Position numbers and translations under genes: made by a program
In this document: one piece after another, positions 15,664 to 25,252 of the stretch
Layout: every line of letters starts with the position of its first letter
Numbering within the stretch: the stretch's first letter is position 1
The notes under the pieces: generated by a model
The model's database searches: none
Seen by the model: the letters and a program-made list of their open reading frames with translations, nothing else
What the model was told of the DNA's origin: nothing
Assembly: GCA_947178255.1 (NCBI GenBank)
Contig: CAMWXP010000012.1
Location: 1 to 45,100 of the forward strand
DNA: 45,100 nt
Origin: an uncultured Clostridia bacterium
GTDB taxonomy: Bacteria > Bacillota > Clostridia > Christensenellales > Pumilibacteraceae
Reading direction: 5' to 3'

Positions 15664-18039
15664 ATGAAACTTCCGTTAAGTTGGTTAAAAGACTATGTCG
15701 ATATAGGCGATATTACGCCGCAGGAGCTGTCGGACAAGCTTGTTTCGATAGGCTTTGAAGTGGAAGAAATTATTGCTCCGCGCAGTGATGTTAAGGGCGT
15801 TGTCGTAGGAAAAGTGGAAGATATCGTTCACCACGAAAACTCCGACAAGCTGTGGATTTGCAAGGTCAATATCGGCAGCGAGGTTGTGCAGATTGTCACT
15901 GGCGCGCAAAACGTCAAAAAAGGCAATTACGTTCCCGTTGCAACCGTCGGCGCGTATTTGCCCGACGGCACGCATATCAAGCCCGCAAAGCTGCGCGGCG
16001 TCGATAGTTACGGTATGATGTGCGGCGGCAGCGAGCTTGGCGTGGACGACAATGTTATAGACGGAGCAAGCTACGACGGCATACTTATTTTGCCTGACGA
16101 CAGCACGATAGGCGAAAATATTTTGCGCACGCTCGGTCAGGACGATACAGTTTTAGACGTGTCTATTACAGCCAATCGTCCCGATTGTCAGGCGATAGTT
16201 AATCTTGCGCGCGAGATTTCGGTGCTTTTGAATAAGCCGTTCAAAATGCCTAAGCTTACTTATAAGACCGTGGATATCGGTACGTGCAAAATGCCGACCG
16301 TAAAAATAGCCGAAAAGGATTTGTGTAGCCGTTATATTGGGAGAATGATTTACGATATCAAAATCGAAAAATCGCCCAAATGGATGCGCGACAGACTGCG
16401 CATGTGCGGCATTCGCCCCATAAATAATCTTGTTGACATTACCAATTACGTATTGTTGGAAATAGGTCAACCTTTGCATGCTTTCGACCGTAAGTTTATA
16501 GACGGCGGAATAAACGTGCGCAAGGGTGTTTCAGGAGAACGCATTACCGCGCTTGATGGCAAGGAATACGGCGTTAACGACGTGCTTTTGATAGCCGACG
16601 ACAAAAAGCCGCTCGCCATTGCCGGCATTATGGGCGGGGAGTACACAAGTATTTTCCCCGATACGCAAACTGTATTTTTGGAAGCGGCGCGTTTCGAGCG
16701 CAGCAATGTTCGCAGAACGTCGCGCAAAATCGGTTTGCGTTCCGATTCATCGTCACGGTACGAAAAAGGCGTAGATTGGCATTCTGTCGAAATCGGTTCT
16801 GAGCGTGCATTAGCGCTTATTGACGAGCTTAAGTGCGGAAAAATCGTGGCAGACAGTGTTTGCGACGGCATAGTAGCGCCCAAACAAAAGATTGTGCGCA
16901 CATCTAAAGAAGAAATTTGTGCGCTTTTGGGTATCGACATCGACAAAAAGACAATAGTATCCTTGCTCAAAAAGCAGGGTATTACGGTCAAGTCCGAAGG
17001 CAAAACACTTGTTTGCACAATCCCGCTTGTACGCGAGGATATAGACGGATATCCCGATCTTGCCGAGGACATAATGCGCTTTTACGGCTACGACAAAATT
17101 ATTGCAACCAACTCTGAAAATACACACCAAACTCGCGGGTATCTATCCACGCATGACGAAAATGCGCAAAAAGTTAAAGACCGCTTACAATCGTTAGGCG
17201 CCGACGAAATACTTAACTTTTCATTTGTATCACCGGATGCGCCCGACAAATTATTGCTTACGGCTGATGACGAGTGGCGAAATGTCATACCTATTATGAA
17301 CCCGCTCAGCCGCGACATTTCGGTAATGCGTACGCAGCTTGTTTACGGCATGCTTACTTCTATTGCACGCAACTGTGCAAGAAAGAACGATACTATGCGT
17401 TTTTACGAGCTTGGCAAGGTTTTTGTTGCCGATAAGTTGCCGCTCGAAAAATTGCCGCAGGAGCGTGACGTTTTGTGCGTAGGCATTTGTAACGACGGCG
17501 ATTTTTACACTATTAAGTCCATTGTCGGGGAGGTAGTCGGAATGTTCGGCGCTGTTCGATATTCTCCGTCTACAGAACCGTATTTGCATCCCAAACAAGC
17601 ACTACATGTGGAAGTCGGGGGAATTGTAGGCAATTTCGGCAAGCTTCATCCGCTTGTATGCGAAAACTGCGATCTCCCGGAAAACGTTTACGTTGCGCAT
17701 CTTGATATGACCGACGCACTTAATGCTGTGTTGCCGACAGCAAAATACTCTCAGCTGTCCAAGCAGCATCCCATTGATAGAGATTTGGCAGTGGTTGTTG
17801 AAAAATCTGTTGCAGTAGGCGATATGCTTGTCGCAGTCAAGGCTGTCAGTCCGTATATATCGGAAGTTAAGCTGTTTGATATTTATGACGGCGAGCAAAT
17901 AGCCGACGGCTATAAAAGTGTTGCGTTTTCCGTGCGGTTGCAACCCACAGATGCGCCGTTCTCCGACAGTAAGATTAAAGAAATAATGGATAGCATTTTA
18001 CAAATAGCTTCATCGCAGTTCGGAGCGAAGCTAAGATAA
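15664..18039 (+). CDS. pheT: Phenylalanine-tRNA ligase beta subunit
   Basis: 791-residue structural and editing subunit. Domains in order: N-terminal segment MKLPLSWLKDYVDI, EMAP-type tRNA-binding domain (about 40-150), B3/B4 editing domain (about 210-380, with TNYVLLEIGQPLHAFD), B5 (about 395-470), catalytic-like core, and a C-terminal anticodon-binding ferredoxin-like domain (about 695-791, HPIDRDLAVVV). AGGAGG precedes the ATG. Its TAA overlaps the next ATG by one base, so the U32 gene is probably co-expressed. Confidence 0.97.
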   Translation: MKLPLSWLKDYVDIGDITPQELSDKLVSIGFEVEEIIAPRSDVKGVVVGKVEDIVHHENSDKLWICKVNIGSEVVQIVTGAQNVKKGNYVPVATVGAYLPDGTHIKPAKLRGVDSYGMMCGGSELGVDDNVIDGASYDGILILPDDSTIGENILRTLGQDDTVLDVSITANRPDCQAIVNLAREISVLLNKPFKMPKLTYKTVDIGTCKMPTVKIAEKDLCSRYIGRMIYDIKIEKSPKWMRDRLRMCGIRPINNLVDITNYVLLEIGQPLHAFDRKFIDGGINVRKGVSGERITALDGKEYGVNDVLLIADDKKPLAIAGIMGGEYTSIFPDTQTVFLEAARFERSNVRRTSRKIGLRSDSSSRYEKGVDWHSVEIGSERALALIDELKCGKIVADSVCDGIVAPKQKIVRTSKEEICALLGIDIDKKTIVSLLKKQGITVKSEGKTLVCTIPLVREDIDGYPDLAEDIMRFYGYDKIIATNSENTHQTRGYLSTHDENAQKVKDRLQSLGADEILNFSFVSPDAPDKLLLTADDEWRNVIPIMNPLSRDISVMRTQLVYGMLTSIARNCARKNDTMRFYELGKVFVADKLPLEKLPQERDVLCVGICNDGDFYTIKSIVGEVVGMFGAVRYSPSTEPYLHPKQALHVEVGGIVGNFGKLHPLVCENCDLPENVYVAHLDMTDALNAVLPTAKYSQLSKQHPIDRDLAVVVEKSVAVGDMLVAVKAVSPYISEVKLFDIYDGEQIADGYKSVAFSVRLQPTDAPFSDSKIKEIMDSILQIASSQFGAKLR

Positions 18040-20138
18040 TGCAAATAGTAGCACCCGCAGGAAGCAAAAGCGGACTTATCGCAAGCATAAACGGCGGCGC
18101 AGACGCTGTTTATTTGGGGTTACCCAATTTCGGTGCGCGTGCAAAAGCAGAAAACTTCGACGAAAACTCCTTTGCGGAAGCGGTAGAGCTTGCGCACCTT
18201 TACGGTGTTAAAGTGTTCGTAACGCTTAATACTCTCATCAAAGACAGTGAAATGAGTCGCGCGGTTGATTGCGCTAAATTCGCATACTCGGTTGGCGCGG
18301 ATGCCGCTATTGTGCAAGATATACGCTTTATCAAACAATTAAAGCAGGCTTTGCCGGATTTTGCGTTGCATGCCAGCACGCAAATGGGCATACACAACGC
18401 CGACGGTGCTAAGGTATTGCGTGATTTGGGTATAGCTCGAGCCGTGCTTGCGCGGGAAACATTGCCGCAAGATATAAAGGAAATCAAACAAACCGGTATA
18501 GAAATAGAGTATTTTGTTCAAGGTGCGCTGTGCGTGTGCTTTTCCGGCAACTGCTATTTTTCTTCGCTTGCGTCGTCGTACAGCGGTAATCGCGGTAAGT
18601 GTATGCAGCTTTGCCGTAAACCATACTATTTTCACGGTAAGCGCGGCCATTATCTTTCAGCAAAGGATTTATGCCTATACGATAAACTGGAATATTTGCG
18701 CGATCTCGGTGTCGACGCCATAAAAATAGAAGGACGTATGCGGTCGGATGAGTACGCATATACCGCCGTTAGCGTTTATAAAAATATGATTGACGGCGCA
18801 AAAAATGCCCTTAAATCGGTTTTTAACCGCGGTGACTATTGTGAGGGGTATTTGAACGCAGATGCTCCGTTTAATGTCATATACTCGAAATTACAGGGTA
18901 ATATGGGCATAAGTGTGGGTAAAATCAACGCTATCAACGGAAATAGTATCGTTGTAAATGGATTTGTTCCGCATAAAAACGACGGATTTAAGGTATTACG
19001 GGGTGGCGTAGAGGTTTGCGGTGCTACTGAAAATAACGGTAAAATACTGTGCGACGGGCGCGCAAAACCGGGAGACGATTTGCGCAGAACGTCCGACGGT
19101 GCGTTGATGGAAATGGTGAAAACCGCAAAACGCGATATCGATATATCGGTTGATATTTCAGTCAAAAGTGGTGCGCCGTCGACGGCGAGTGTAACGTTAC
19201 CCGATTCGTCTGTAATATCTATTGTCGACAGCTTTGTAGCAGAGCCGGCAAAAACTCGCGGCATAACTGCGGATGACGTAATCCGTGTATTCAACAAGAC
19301 TTCCGAGTATCCGTTTAATCCAAATATTGACGTAGATATAAGCAACGATGTATTTATTCCGATAGCAGCACTCAACGAGTTTCGCCGCAACGTCTATAAG
19401 GCCGCAAAGCAAGCAATTCTTGACAAATATGTTATTAAGCGCTGTCATTTGCCGTACGTAGGGCTTAAATACAATCGTTTTGACGGTAGCGGAACAATAT
19501 TGATGGTTGAAAACCAAAATCAATTGTCAGACGAAATCTTGCAAAAAGTCGATTACGTTGCACTCAATTCTATCGATTACGCGCATTTTACGGTTCCCAA
19601 AATAAATAAACCTATTTTGCTCAATTTGCCGATAACGATGCGCGGCGCCGATAGGAATATTATAGTAAGTGCAATAAACAAGCCGGAAATATACGGCGTT
19701 ATTTCCAATAATATATATTCGCTCGGATTAACCGATAAGCCTATACTTTTGGGCGTTGGGCATAATATAATAGGCGAGTGTCCTTACCCGCATATAACGT
19801 CGTTTGAGGCTGACGGTATAGGTAACGGATTTGCGTACGTTTTCGGCAATGCACCGCTTATGACCTTATGTCATTGTCCGCACGGTAAGTGCGTTAATTG
19901 CGACGGCAAGGATGAATTAAAAGACGAAAGCGGCAGGGTATTTACGCTTCGCAGATATAAAGCTGCGCATTGCTACTGGCAACTGCTAAACTGTGTACCG
20001 AATTATCTAAACAAACCGAATACGAAAAATATGTTTTTCGATTGTACGTCGTCCGACCGCGACGAAATACTTACCGCATTGAATTTTAAGTATAACGGAA
20101 ATTATACGCGCGGCAATATGAACAAAGGTTTAAAATAA
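18039..20138 (+). CDS. U32 family peptidase (RlhA/UbiU-type)
   Basis: 699 residues. The U32 signature FVQGALCVCFSGNCYFS is present, followed by GNRGKCMQLCRKPY and EGRMRSDEYAYTAV. The N-terminal half is a TIM-barrel-like part, starting VAPAGSKSGLIASINGGAD. Conserved Cys residues fit the iron-sulfur cluster now known in RNA- and ubiquinone-hydroxylating U32 proteins such as RlhA, so rRNA hydroxylation is at least as likely as peptidase activity. A second Cys group near the C-terminus (CHCPHGKCVNC) also occurs in long family members. Overlaps of one base on both sides link it to pheT and mutS2. Confidence 0.85.
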   Translation: MQIVAPAGSKSGLIASINGGADAVYLGLPNFGARAKAENFDENSFAEAVELAHLYGVKVFVTLNTLIKDSEMSRAVDCAKFAYSVGADAAIVQDIRFIKQLKQALPDFALHASTQMGIHNADGAKVLRDLGIARAVLARETLPQDIKEIKQTGIEIEYFVQGALCVCFSGNCYFSSLASSYSGNRGKCMQLCRKPYYFHGKRGHYLSAKDLCLYDKLEYLRDLGVDAIKIEGRMRSDEYAYTAVSVYKNMIDGAKNALKSVFNRGDYCEGYLNADAPFNVIYSKLQGNMGISVGKINAINGNSIVVNGFVPHKNDGFKVLRGGVEVCGATENNGKILCDGRAKPGDDLRRTSDGALMEMVKTAKRDIDISVDISVKSGAPSTASVTLPDSSVISIVDSFVAEPAKTRGITADDVIRVFNKTSEYPFNPNIDVDISNDVFIPIAALNEFRRNVYKAAKQAILDKYVIKRCHLPYVGLKYNRFDGSGTILMVENQNQLSDEILQKVDYVALNSIDYAHFTVPKINKPILLNLPITMRGADRNIIVSAINKPEIYGVISNNIYSLGLTDKPILLGVGHNIIGECPYPHITSFEADGIGNGFAYVFGNAPLMTLCHCPHGKCVNCDGKDELKDESGRVFTLRRYKAAHCYWQLLNCVPNYLNKPNTKNMFFDCTSSDRDEILTALNFKYNGNYTRGNMNKGLK

Positions 20139-22453
20139 TGAAAGTTTACAGCGATTTGGAATTTAATACTATTCTGAAATCTATCGCGGCGCTCGCACAG
20201 TCGCAGGTAGTGGCGGAAGCGATACTCAATACTTTGCCGACTACCGATTTAGACGTAGCCAATAAGCTTTTGACCCAAACAAGTGACGCGGTAAATGTGC
20301 TTGCGTCGCATCGTCCAAGCCTTGCTTTTGAAGATATAGAAACACTTTTAAGCAAGGCGAAAGTGGGAGCTGTATTAACGCCAAAAGAATTATTGTCCGT
20401 CACTGAGCATATACGCGCGGTACGTTCGCTCAAAAATAATGTGGAAAGCATGTATGAGTGCGACAGCTTAAAGGATATAACGGCTTATGCGCGCGTGTGC
20501 GACGAGTTGGAATATTCAATAGATCGTGCTATCGAGAATGAAACAGACGTAAAGGACAATGCCAGCGAAAAACTGTACGGCATACGTAGGGCTATTATTC
20601 GTGCCAACGCGCGATTAAAAGAAAAGCTTGATGGATTCACTCGTCAAAATAATATAAGTAAGTATTTACAGGACAATATAGTTACAATGCGCGGCGGCAG
20701 ATATGTTTTGCCTGTGCGTAACGATTGTAGGGGAAACGTAAAAGGACTTGTGCACGACGTTTCTTCAACAGGCGCAACGGTTTTTATAGAGCCGTTTGCC
20801 GTAGTCGAGGCAAACAACGAAATTATTACGCTGAAAACCGAGGAAGCTAACGAGATAGAGCGCATACTGGCGGAATTGAGCAAGCTGGTAGTAAAAAACG
20901 CTTCCGAGCTGTCAGTGTGTCAGCAAGTGCTGATAGAATGCGGAATAATTTTTGCAAAAGCCGAGTATGCGAAGCAAACTAACGCATACCGTCCCGAAAT
21001 CAACGACAGCGGAATAATAGTGCTTAAAAGTGCACGGCATCCGCTTATCGATCCAAGCACCGTCGTTCCGATAGATATAGCGCTGGACAGCGAACGTGTG
21101 TTATTGATATCCGGTCCGAACACAGGCGGAAAAACGGTAGCACTTAAAACGGTCGGACTGTTTTCCATAATGGCGGCTAGCGGAATATTTGTGCTTGCCA
21201 GCGAGGGCAGCAAGGTAAGTATTTTCGATAAGATTTACTGTGATATCGGCGATTCACAAAGTATATCGCAGTCACTAAGCACGTTTTCGGCACACGTAAC
21301 CAATCTGTCACACATAATGTCGGAAATGAATGATAAATCGCTTGTGCTGTTAGACGAGGTAGGCGACGGCACAGACCCCGACGAGGGTGCGGCGCTAGCC
21401 ATAGCGGTAATAAAAAAGCTGTTGCGAACACGTTCGACGGCAGTGATTACTACGCATTTTAATTCGGTAAAGGAATTCGCGCTGGGCAGTATCGGTATAG
21501 CCAATGCGTGTATGCAGTTCGACAACGTCAATTTCCGTCCGACATACAAGGTGTTAAGCGGCGTATCGGGGTCAAGTTACGCCTTGGAGATTGCCGAAAG
21601 GCTGGGTTTGGAAAAGGATATTGTGAATGACGCACGGGCAGCGTTGAGCGCCGAAAAAGTAGCGTTTGACAAGATTCTACGCGAAGCTGAAAACTTGCGC
21701 AATCAAGCAGAAAAGGAAAAAAACGAAAGCAATGCGCTTCGCATACAAGCAAGTGCGGACGCGGAAAAATCACAGGCGCTTAAACAGGAATACGAGCGAA
21801 AGCTTGCTGAAATAAACGAAAAGTCCCGCGCTATGATTAAACAGCTTGCAGACGAGTATTCCGATCGCGCCGAAGCCGTTATAGAGCAAATTAAGGACTG
21901 TTTGAAAGCAGCGGACGAAGCGGCGCTGTTTAGGGCACGAAAAGCCGCTAAACGCATATACGATGACGTGCCGTTTGAACAGGTTAAGCCGAAAGTTTCC
22001 GAGCGCCCGCCCGAGCCGAGTGAATTGACAGTCGGAAAAACGGTGTTTGTTACAGGATTTAACAAAAATGGCGTTGTAGTAACCCCGCCGCGCGGCAATA
22101 AAGTTCTTATAGCTATCGGTTCGGTCAAAACCGAAATGCCGATTTCTTCCTTATTGCTTGTTTCGGAAAAACAGGAAAAGCAGAATAAAGAGTTTACCAC
22201 CGCACACAGAGAGCCCGAAAACAAGGAAGTTATGCTGCTCGGCAAGACTGTTGACGAGGCGACGGCCGAGCTTGACATCATAATATCCGATATAGCTCCG
22301 CAAAGCACGCTTCGCATTGTTCACGGCAAGGGGACAGGCGCGCTCGGCAAGGGCATACAAGCATATCTGAAACGGCATAAAAGAATAAAAGCCTTCCGTT
22401 ACGGACGATACGGCGAGGGCGACACGGGCGTTACTATTGTCGAAATAAAATAA
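20138..22453 (+). CDS. mutS2: Endonuclease MutS2
   Basis: 771 residues. Lever region, then the ATPase domain with Walker A GPNTGGKT (near 327) and Walker B LVLLDEVGDGTDPDEGAALA (near 405), a long charged coiled coil (about 510-600), a KOW-like region and a C-terminal Smr domain (about 695-771) with RIVHGKGTGALG. MutS2 acts on branched DNA and rescues collided ribosomes; it is not a mismatch repair protein. The Smr LDLRG motif is altered here (VMLLGKTVDEA). The gene is intact, unlike mutS at 41999-44578. Confidence 0.95.
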   Translation: MKVYSDLEFNTILKSIAALAQSQVVAEAILNTLPTTDLDVANKLLTQTSDAVNVLASHRPSLAFEDIETLLSKAKVGAVLTPKELLSVTEHIRAVRSLKNNVESMYECDSLKDITAYARVCDELEYSIDRAIENETDVKDNASEKLYGIRRAIIRANARLKEKLDGFTRQNNISKYLQDNIVTMRGGRYVLPVRNDCRGNVKGLVHDVSSTGATVFIEPFAVVEANNEIITLKTEEANEIERILAELSKLVVKNASELSVCQQVLIECGIIFAKAEYAKQTNAYRPEINDSGIIVLKSARHPLIDPSTVVPIDIALDSERVLLISGPNTGGKTVALKTVGLFSIMAASGIFVLASEGSKVSIFDKIYCDIGDSQSISQSLSTFSAHVTNLSHIMSEMNDKSLVLLDEVGDGTDPDEGAALAIAVIKKLLRTRSTAVITTHFNSVKEFALGSIGIANACMQFDNVNFRPTYKVLSGVSGSSYALEIAERLGLEKDIVNDARAALSAEKVAFDKILREAENLRNQAEKEKNESNALRIQASADAEKSQALKQEYERKLAEINEKSRAMIKQLADEYSDRAEAVIEQIKDCLKAADEAALFRARKAAKRIYDDVPFEQVKPKVSERPPEPSELTVGKTVFVTGFNKNGVVVTPPRGNKVLIAIGSVKTEMPISSLLLVSEKQEKQNKEFTTAHREPENKEVMLLGKTVDEATAELDIIISDIAPQSTLRIVHGKGTGALGKGIQAYLKRHKRIKAFRYGRYGEGDTGVTIVEIK

Positions 22454-22462
22454 TGCAAAAAC

Positions 22463-22494
22463 AAATTACCGCGCTATCAGTAGTGCGGTAATTT
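22463..22494. terminator. Convergent hairpin between mutS2 and the minus-strand unknown gene
   Basis: AAATTACCGCGCT (22463-22475) pairs with AGTGCGGTAATTT (22482-22494), 13 pairs with one wobble and a 6-base loop. On the minus strand it is followed by GTTTTTG, a better terminator tail than on the plus strand. The minus-strand stop codon lies in the loop. Confidence 0.7.
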
Positions 22495-22947
22495 AATATT
22501 GGCTAATTCTTGATATGAGTACGCTAAATAGTAGATTTCTTGCGGATACAACTCGTAATTGTCAAACAAATCGGTTGATAAAACGTAAATTATGTAATTT
22601 ACAGTGCGCATATTAAGAGATTTTACGGCGCTATAATTTGCACCCAAAACGTTCTTGGCATATTCATCAAACCTATCCTCGATAGGGAAGTACGCACTGT
22701 CTACAGTCGTATAAAATGATTTATTTCTGCGCCGTATACACATAATAATTTCATCTGCAGACGTCGGTATTATCTTGTCATTAAGTAGAAGATTAAGCGT
22801 AACACAATCACATATAAGAATGCTCGACAGGTAGTGCATGCTTCTGAATTGCTTCGAAACTACGCTTGCAACCTGCGCACGACATCCACTCGTTACCGAC
22901 GCTTCGGCTAATTTGAATATTGTATCTTCATCAATGATTGTTTTCAT
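22477..22947 (-). CDS. Unknown protein encoded downstream of tmcAL
   Basis: 156 residues, no family recognised, no signal peptide or membrane helix. Visible: an acidic N-terminus (MKTIIDEDTIFKLAE), several Cys in the first half (TSGCRAQV, LICDCV), MCIRRRNK in the middle, and an aromatic C-terminal part (ELYPQEIYYLAYSYQ). Its ATG overlaps the tmcAL stop in an ATGA junction, so it is translated with TmcAL. The stop lies in a convergent terminator. A helical accessory protein is possible, but nothing here assigns a function. Confidence 0.7.
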   Translation of the reverse strand: MKTIIDEDTIFKLAEASVTSGCRAQVASVVSKQFRSMHYLSSILICDCVTLNLLLNDKIIPTSADEIIMCIRRRNKSFYTTVDSAYFPIEDRFDEYAKNVLGANYSAVKSLNMRTVNYIIYVLSTDLFDNYELYPQEIYYLAYSYQELANIKLPHY

Positions 22948-24128
22948 ACTTTTATTACCGAATAATTAAAATAATCGCCTATTATATCTGATAGAGTATT
23001 ATAAAGATTTGTTGCATTTATGTCAATTTGCAGCACTTTTTGTACATCGGGACAGTCGTTTGCGGCTTTCTTGATTTGTGCGTTACTTGTTTTGACGCAG
23101 TTCGGAAGTAATGAAAAGTCAAAGCCGTTTTTACAAGCTAAAAGGCGAGTGCAAAACACTTTATCCGTCAGTCCTTTTTGTATGCCTAAATGCAAGTCTA
23201 AAAACAGCCTGAAAATGCGTTTTTTGCCGTATCGTTTGCCTATTACGGCATTTACTATTTCATCCAAGCTGTTTAGATGAGACACTTTTTTCAGTAGATA
23301 TTCCATGCCTTCCGAGCAATTTCTCAGCTTATTTATTTCCTCAACGCTTGCTCGTTTTAGTGCGTATAAAGTAAGCTTTTTGTATAGCTCCAAGTCTGCG
23401 GCTGCATGTTTTCGACTCTCGCAAATTTTGTCGTAATTAAAGGGGATATACTTTTGCATTTTAGGAAGGTTACCGTCTTCGTCTGCCATGCGTATTGCCG
23501 TAGCCGAAACGTATTCGCCGTCGGTGAAAACGTCGTTGTATGCGGCTCCTTTGCGTTCGATGATAATCGGTTGAATATTGGCGCAGTACTTATTTATGGC
23601 TGAAATGTATTCGATACAAAGAATGTTGTTCGGATCTTCAAATAAAGTCGCAACAGTCGGCTTATCGGGGTAGAGAATGCCGTATATATGCGTAAGCGCA
23701 GCGGCAGAGGCGGCATTATAGCTCTTTCCGCGCTCAAGTTCGGATTTCAGTTCGCAAGTATATTTATCGGCATGAGATATCTTTATATCCGCAACGCGCA
23801 ATATATCGTCACTGTTTCCAACTCCGCCCATTGCCAAATGAGTTACATTTTTTATACCGGATATAATCTTCAATCCGCCTTCGGCAAACAATTGTGCGCT
23901 GGCGGTTGCGTACACCGTGGGCAGCTCTATAACGGCGCCGGCGCCGCCTAATACTGCGCATTCGGCGCGTAAGGCTTTATCGCAAAACGCAGGCATAGCG
24001 GATTGAACAAACGACCCGCTCATCACGCAAAATATATTATCGAAGCCTTTGGCTTTTAGTGTATCCAGCTGGTATTTATGTCCGGTGTGAAACGGATTAT
24101 ATTCTGTTATGACGGCGCAATTTTTCAT
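22944..24128 (-). CDS. tmcAL: tRNA(Met) cytidine acetate ligase TmcAL
   Basis: 394 residues, the YlbM/TmcAL nucleotidyltransferase family that makes N4-acetylcytidine at the wobble base of elongator tRNA-Met from acetate and ATP. The N-terminal EYNPFHTGHKYQL carries the HxGH-type motif; VMSGSFVQSAMPAFCDK and GAGAVIELPTVYA fit the family, although the usual RGEPA is SAMPA here. The C-terminal helical part ends DIIGDYFNYSV. There is no clear ribosome binding site; a minus-strand promoter lies at 24206-24234. It is divergent from pta, whose pathway supplies acetate chemistry, though that link is only positional. Confidence 0.9.
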   Translation of the reverse strand: MKNCAVITEYNPFHTGHKYQLDTLKAKGFDNIFCVMSGSFVQSAMPAFCDKALRAECAVLGGAGAVIELPTVYATASAQLFAEGGLKIISGIKNVTHLAMGGVGNSDDILRVADIKISHADKYTCELKSELERGKSYNAASAAALTHIYGILYPDKPTVATLFEDPNNILCIEYISAINKYCANIQPIIIERKGAAYNDVFTDGEYVSATAIRMADEDGNLPKMQKYIPFNYDKICESRKHAAADLELYKKLTLYALKRASVEEINKLRNCSEGMEYLLKKVSHLNSLDEIVNAVIGKRYGKKRIFRLFLDLHLGIQKGLTDKVFCTRLLACKNGFDFSLLPNCVKTSNAQIKKAANDCPDVQKVLQIDINATNLYNTLSDIIGDYFNYSVIKV

Positions 24129-24137
24129 AATAATTAC

Positions 24138-24166
24138 TTTACTTTATTTACGAACAAGTGTATAAT
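24138..24166 (+). promoter_or_regulatory. Sigma-A promoter of the pta operon
   Basis: TTTACT (24138-24143), a 17-base spacer and a perfect TATAAT (24161-24166). The predicted start is near 24173, giving an 80-base leader to pta. It faces the minus-strand promoter at 24206-24234. Confidence 0.6.
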
Positions 24167-24205
24167 GATTATTGGCAATATACGTTTTTAGCGTTATTTG
24201 CCGAT

Positions 24206-24234
24206 ATTATACCATATCAATTTTATTTTGTAAA
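24206..24234 (-). promoter_or_regulatory. Sigma-A promoter of tmcAL
   Basis: On the minus strand: TTTACA (24234-24229), a 17-base spacer and TATAAT (24211-24206) with an extended TGG. The predicted start is near 24199, so the leader would run antisense through the pta promoter. Confidence 0.6.
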
Positions 24235-24253
24235 TACTTATCGGAGGACAATC

Positions 24254-25252
24254 ATGAACGATTTGTTAAAATCTGTACGCGAAAAAGCCAAGAGTCTTAA
24301 AAAGACAATCGTGTTGGCAGAAGGCGAGGAGCCGCGCATAATTACCGCTGCGGTCAAGGTTCAAGCTGAAGGCATTGCAAAAATTATTTTGCTCGGTAAC
24401 ATTGACGTAATCAAGCAAAAATGCCCCTCGGTCAATTTGAACGGTATAACGGTAATCAATCCCGCTACTGTCGACGTCGAGCCGTATGCAGAGCTTTTGT
24501 TCGAGCTGCGCAAGGCAAAGGGCATGGATATGGATACGGCGCGCAAGCTGGCGCACAATCCGCTGTACTTCGGCGTGCTTATAGTAAAGCGCGGTGAAGC
24601 GGACGGAATGGTAGCCGGATCCGTCAACGCTACCGGCGACGTTTTGCGCCCGGCATTGCAAATTATAAAGACAGCACCCGGCATTAAAACGGTTAGCTCG
24701 TGCTTTATTATGTGCCTTGACAAAAATTCCAAGTACGGCGAAAACGGCATAATGGTGTTTGGTGATTGCGCGGTCAATCCCAATCCGGACAGCAATCAGC
24801 TTGCCGATATCGCTATGGCTTCGGCTGACACCGCGGTTGCCATTGCCGGCATCACGCCCAAAGTAGCCCTGCTTTCGTACTCTACCAAGGGCTCGGCAAA
24901 GGGTGAGCTTGTGGATAAGGTGACAGGCGCACTCGAAATAATTAAGGCCGCGCGCCCCGAAATGCGCGTTGACGGCGAACTGCAAGCGGATGCGGCGCTC
25001 GTTCCCACTGTTGCCGACCTTAAAGCACCCGGTAGCACGGTTGCCGGTAAAGCCAACGTATTGATTTTCCCCGATCTTCAAGCGGGCAATATCGGATACA
25101 AGCTGGTGCAACGTCTTGCTAACGCCGAGGCTATAGGACCTATTTGCCAAGGCTTTAACAAACCGGTGAACGACTTGTCCAGAGGTTGCAGCAGCGAGGA
25201 CGTGGTAAACGTTGTAGCTATGACGGCGCTGCAAAGCACGATTACAAAATAA
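24254..25252 (+). CDS. pta: Phosphate acetyltransferase
   Basis: 332 residues, short single-domain Pta converting acetyl-CoA and phosphate to acetyl phosphate, the substrate of AckA. Visible: TIVLAEGEEPRIITAAV, NPLYFGVLIVKRGEADGMVAGSVN, CAVNPNPDSNQLADIA, LSYSTKGSA and VLIFPDLQAGNIGYKLVQRL. GGAGG at 24243-24247 sets the ATG at 24254; an in-frame upstream extension overlaps the promoter region. It heads pta-prmA-rsmE-mtaB, all with overlapping ends. ackA is about 19 kb away. Confidence 0.96.
   Translation: MNDLLKSVREKAKSLKKTIVLAEGEEPRIITAAVKVQAEGIAKIILLGNIDVIKQKCPSVNLNGITVINPATVDVEPYAELLFELRKAKGMDMDTARKLAHNPLYFGVLIVKRGEADGMVAGSVNATGDVLRPALQIIKTAPGIKTVSSCFIMCLDKNSKYGENGIMVFGDCAVNPNPDSNQLADIAMASADTAVAIAGITPKVALLSYSTKGSAKGELVDKVTGALEIIKAARPEMRVDGELQADAALVPTVADLKAPGSTVAGKANVLIFPDLQAGNIGYKLVQRLANAEAIGPICQGFNKPVNDLSRGCSSEDVVNVVAMTALQSTITK

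Noticed and set aside
22477..22947. Toxin-antitoxin partner reading for the small gene after tmcAL
   Set aside because: No toxin or antitoxin fold or size pattern; the partner is a housekeeping tRNA enzyme.
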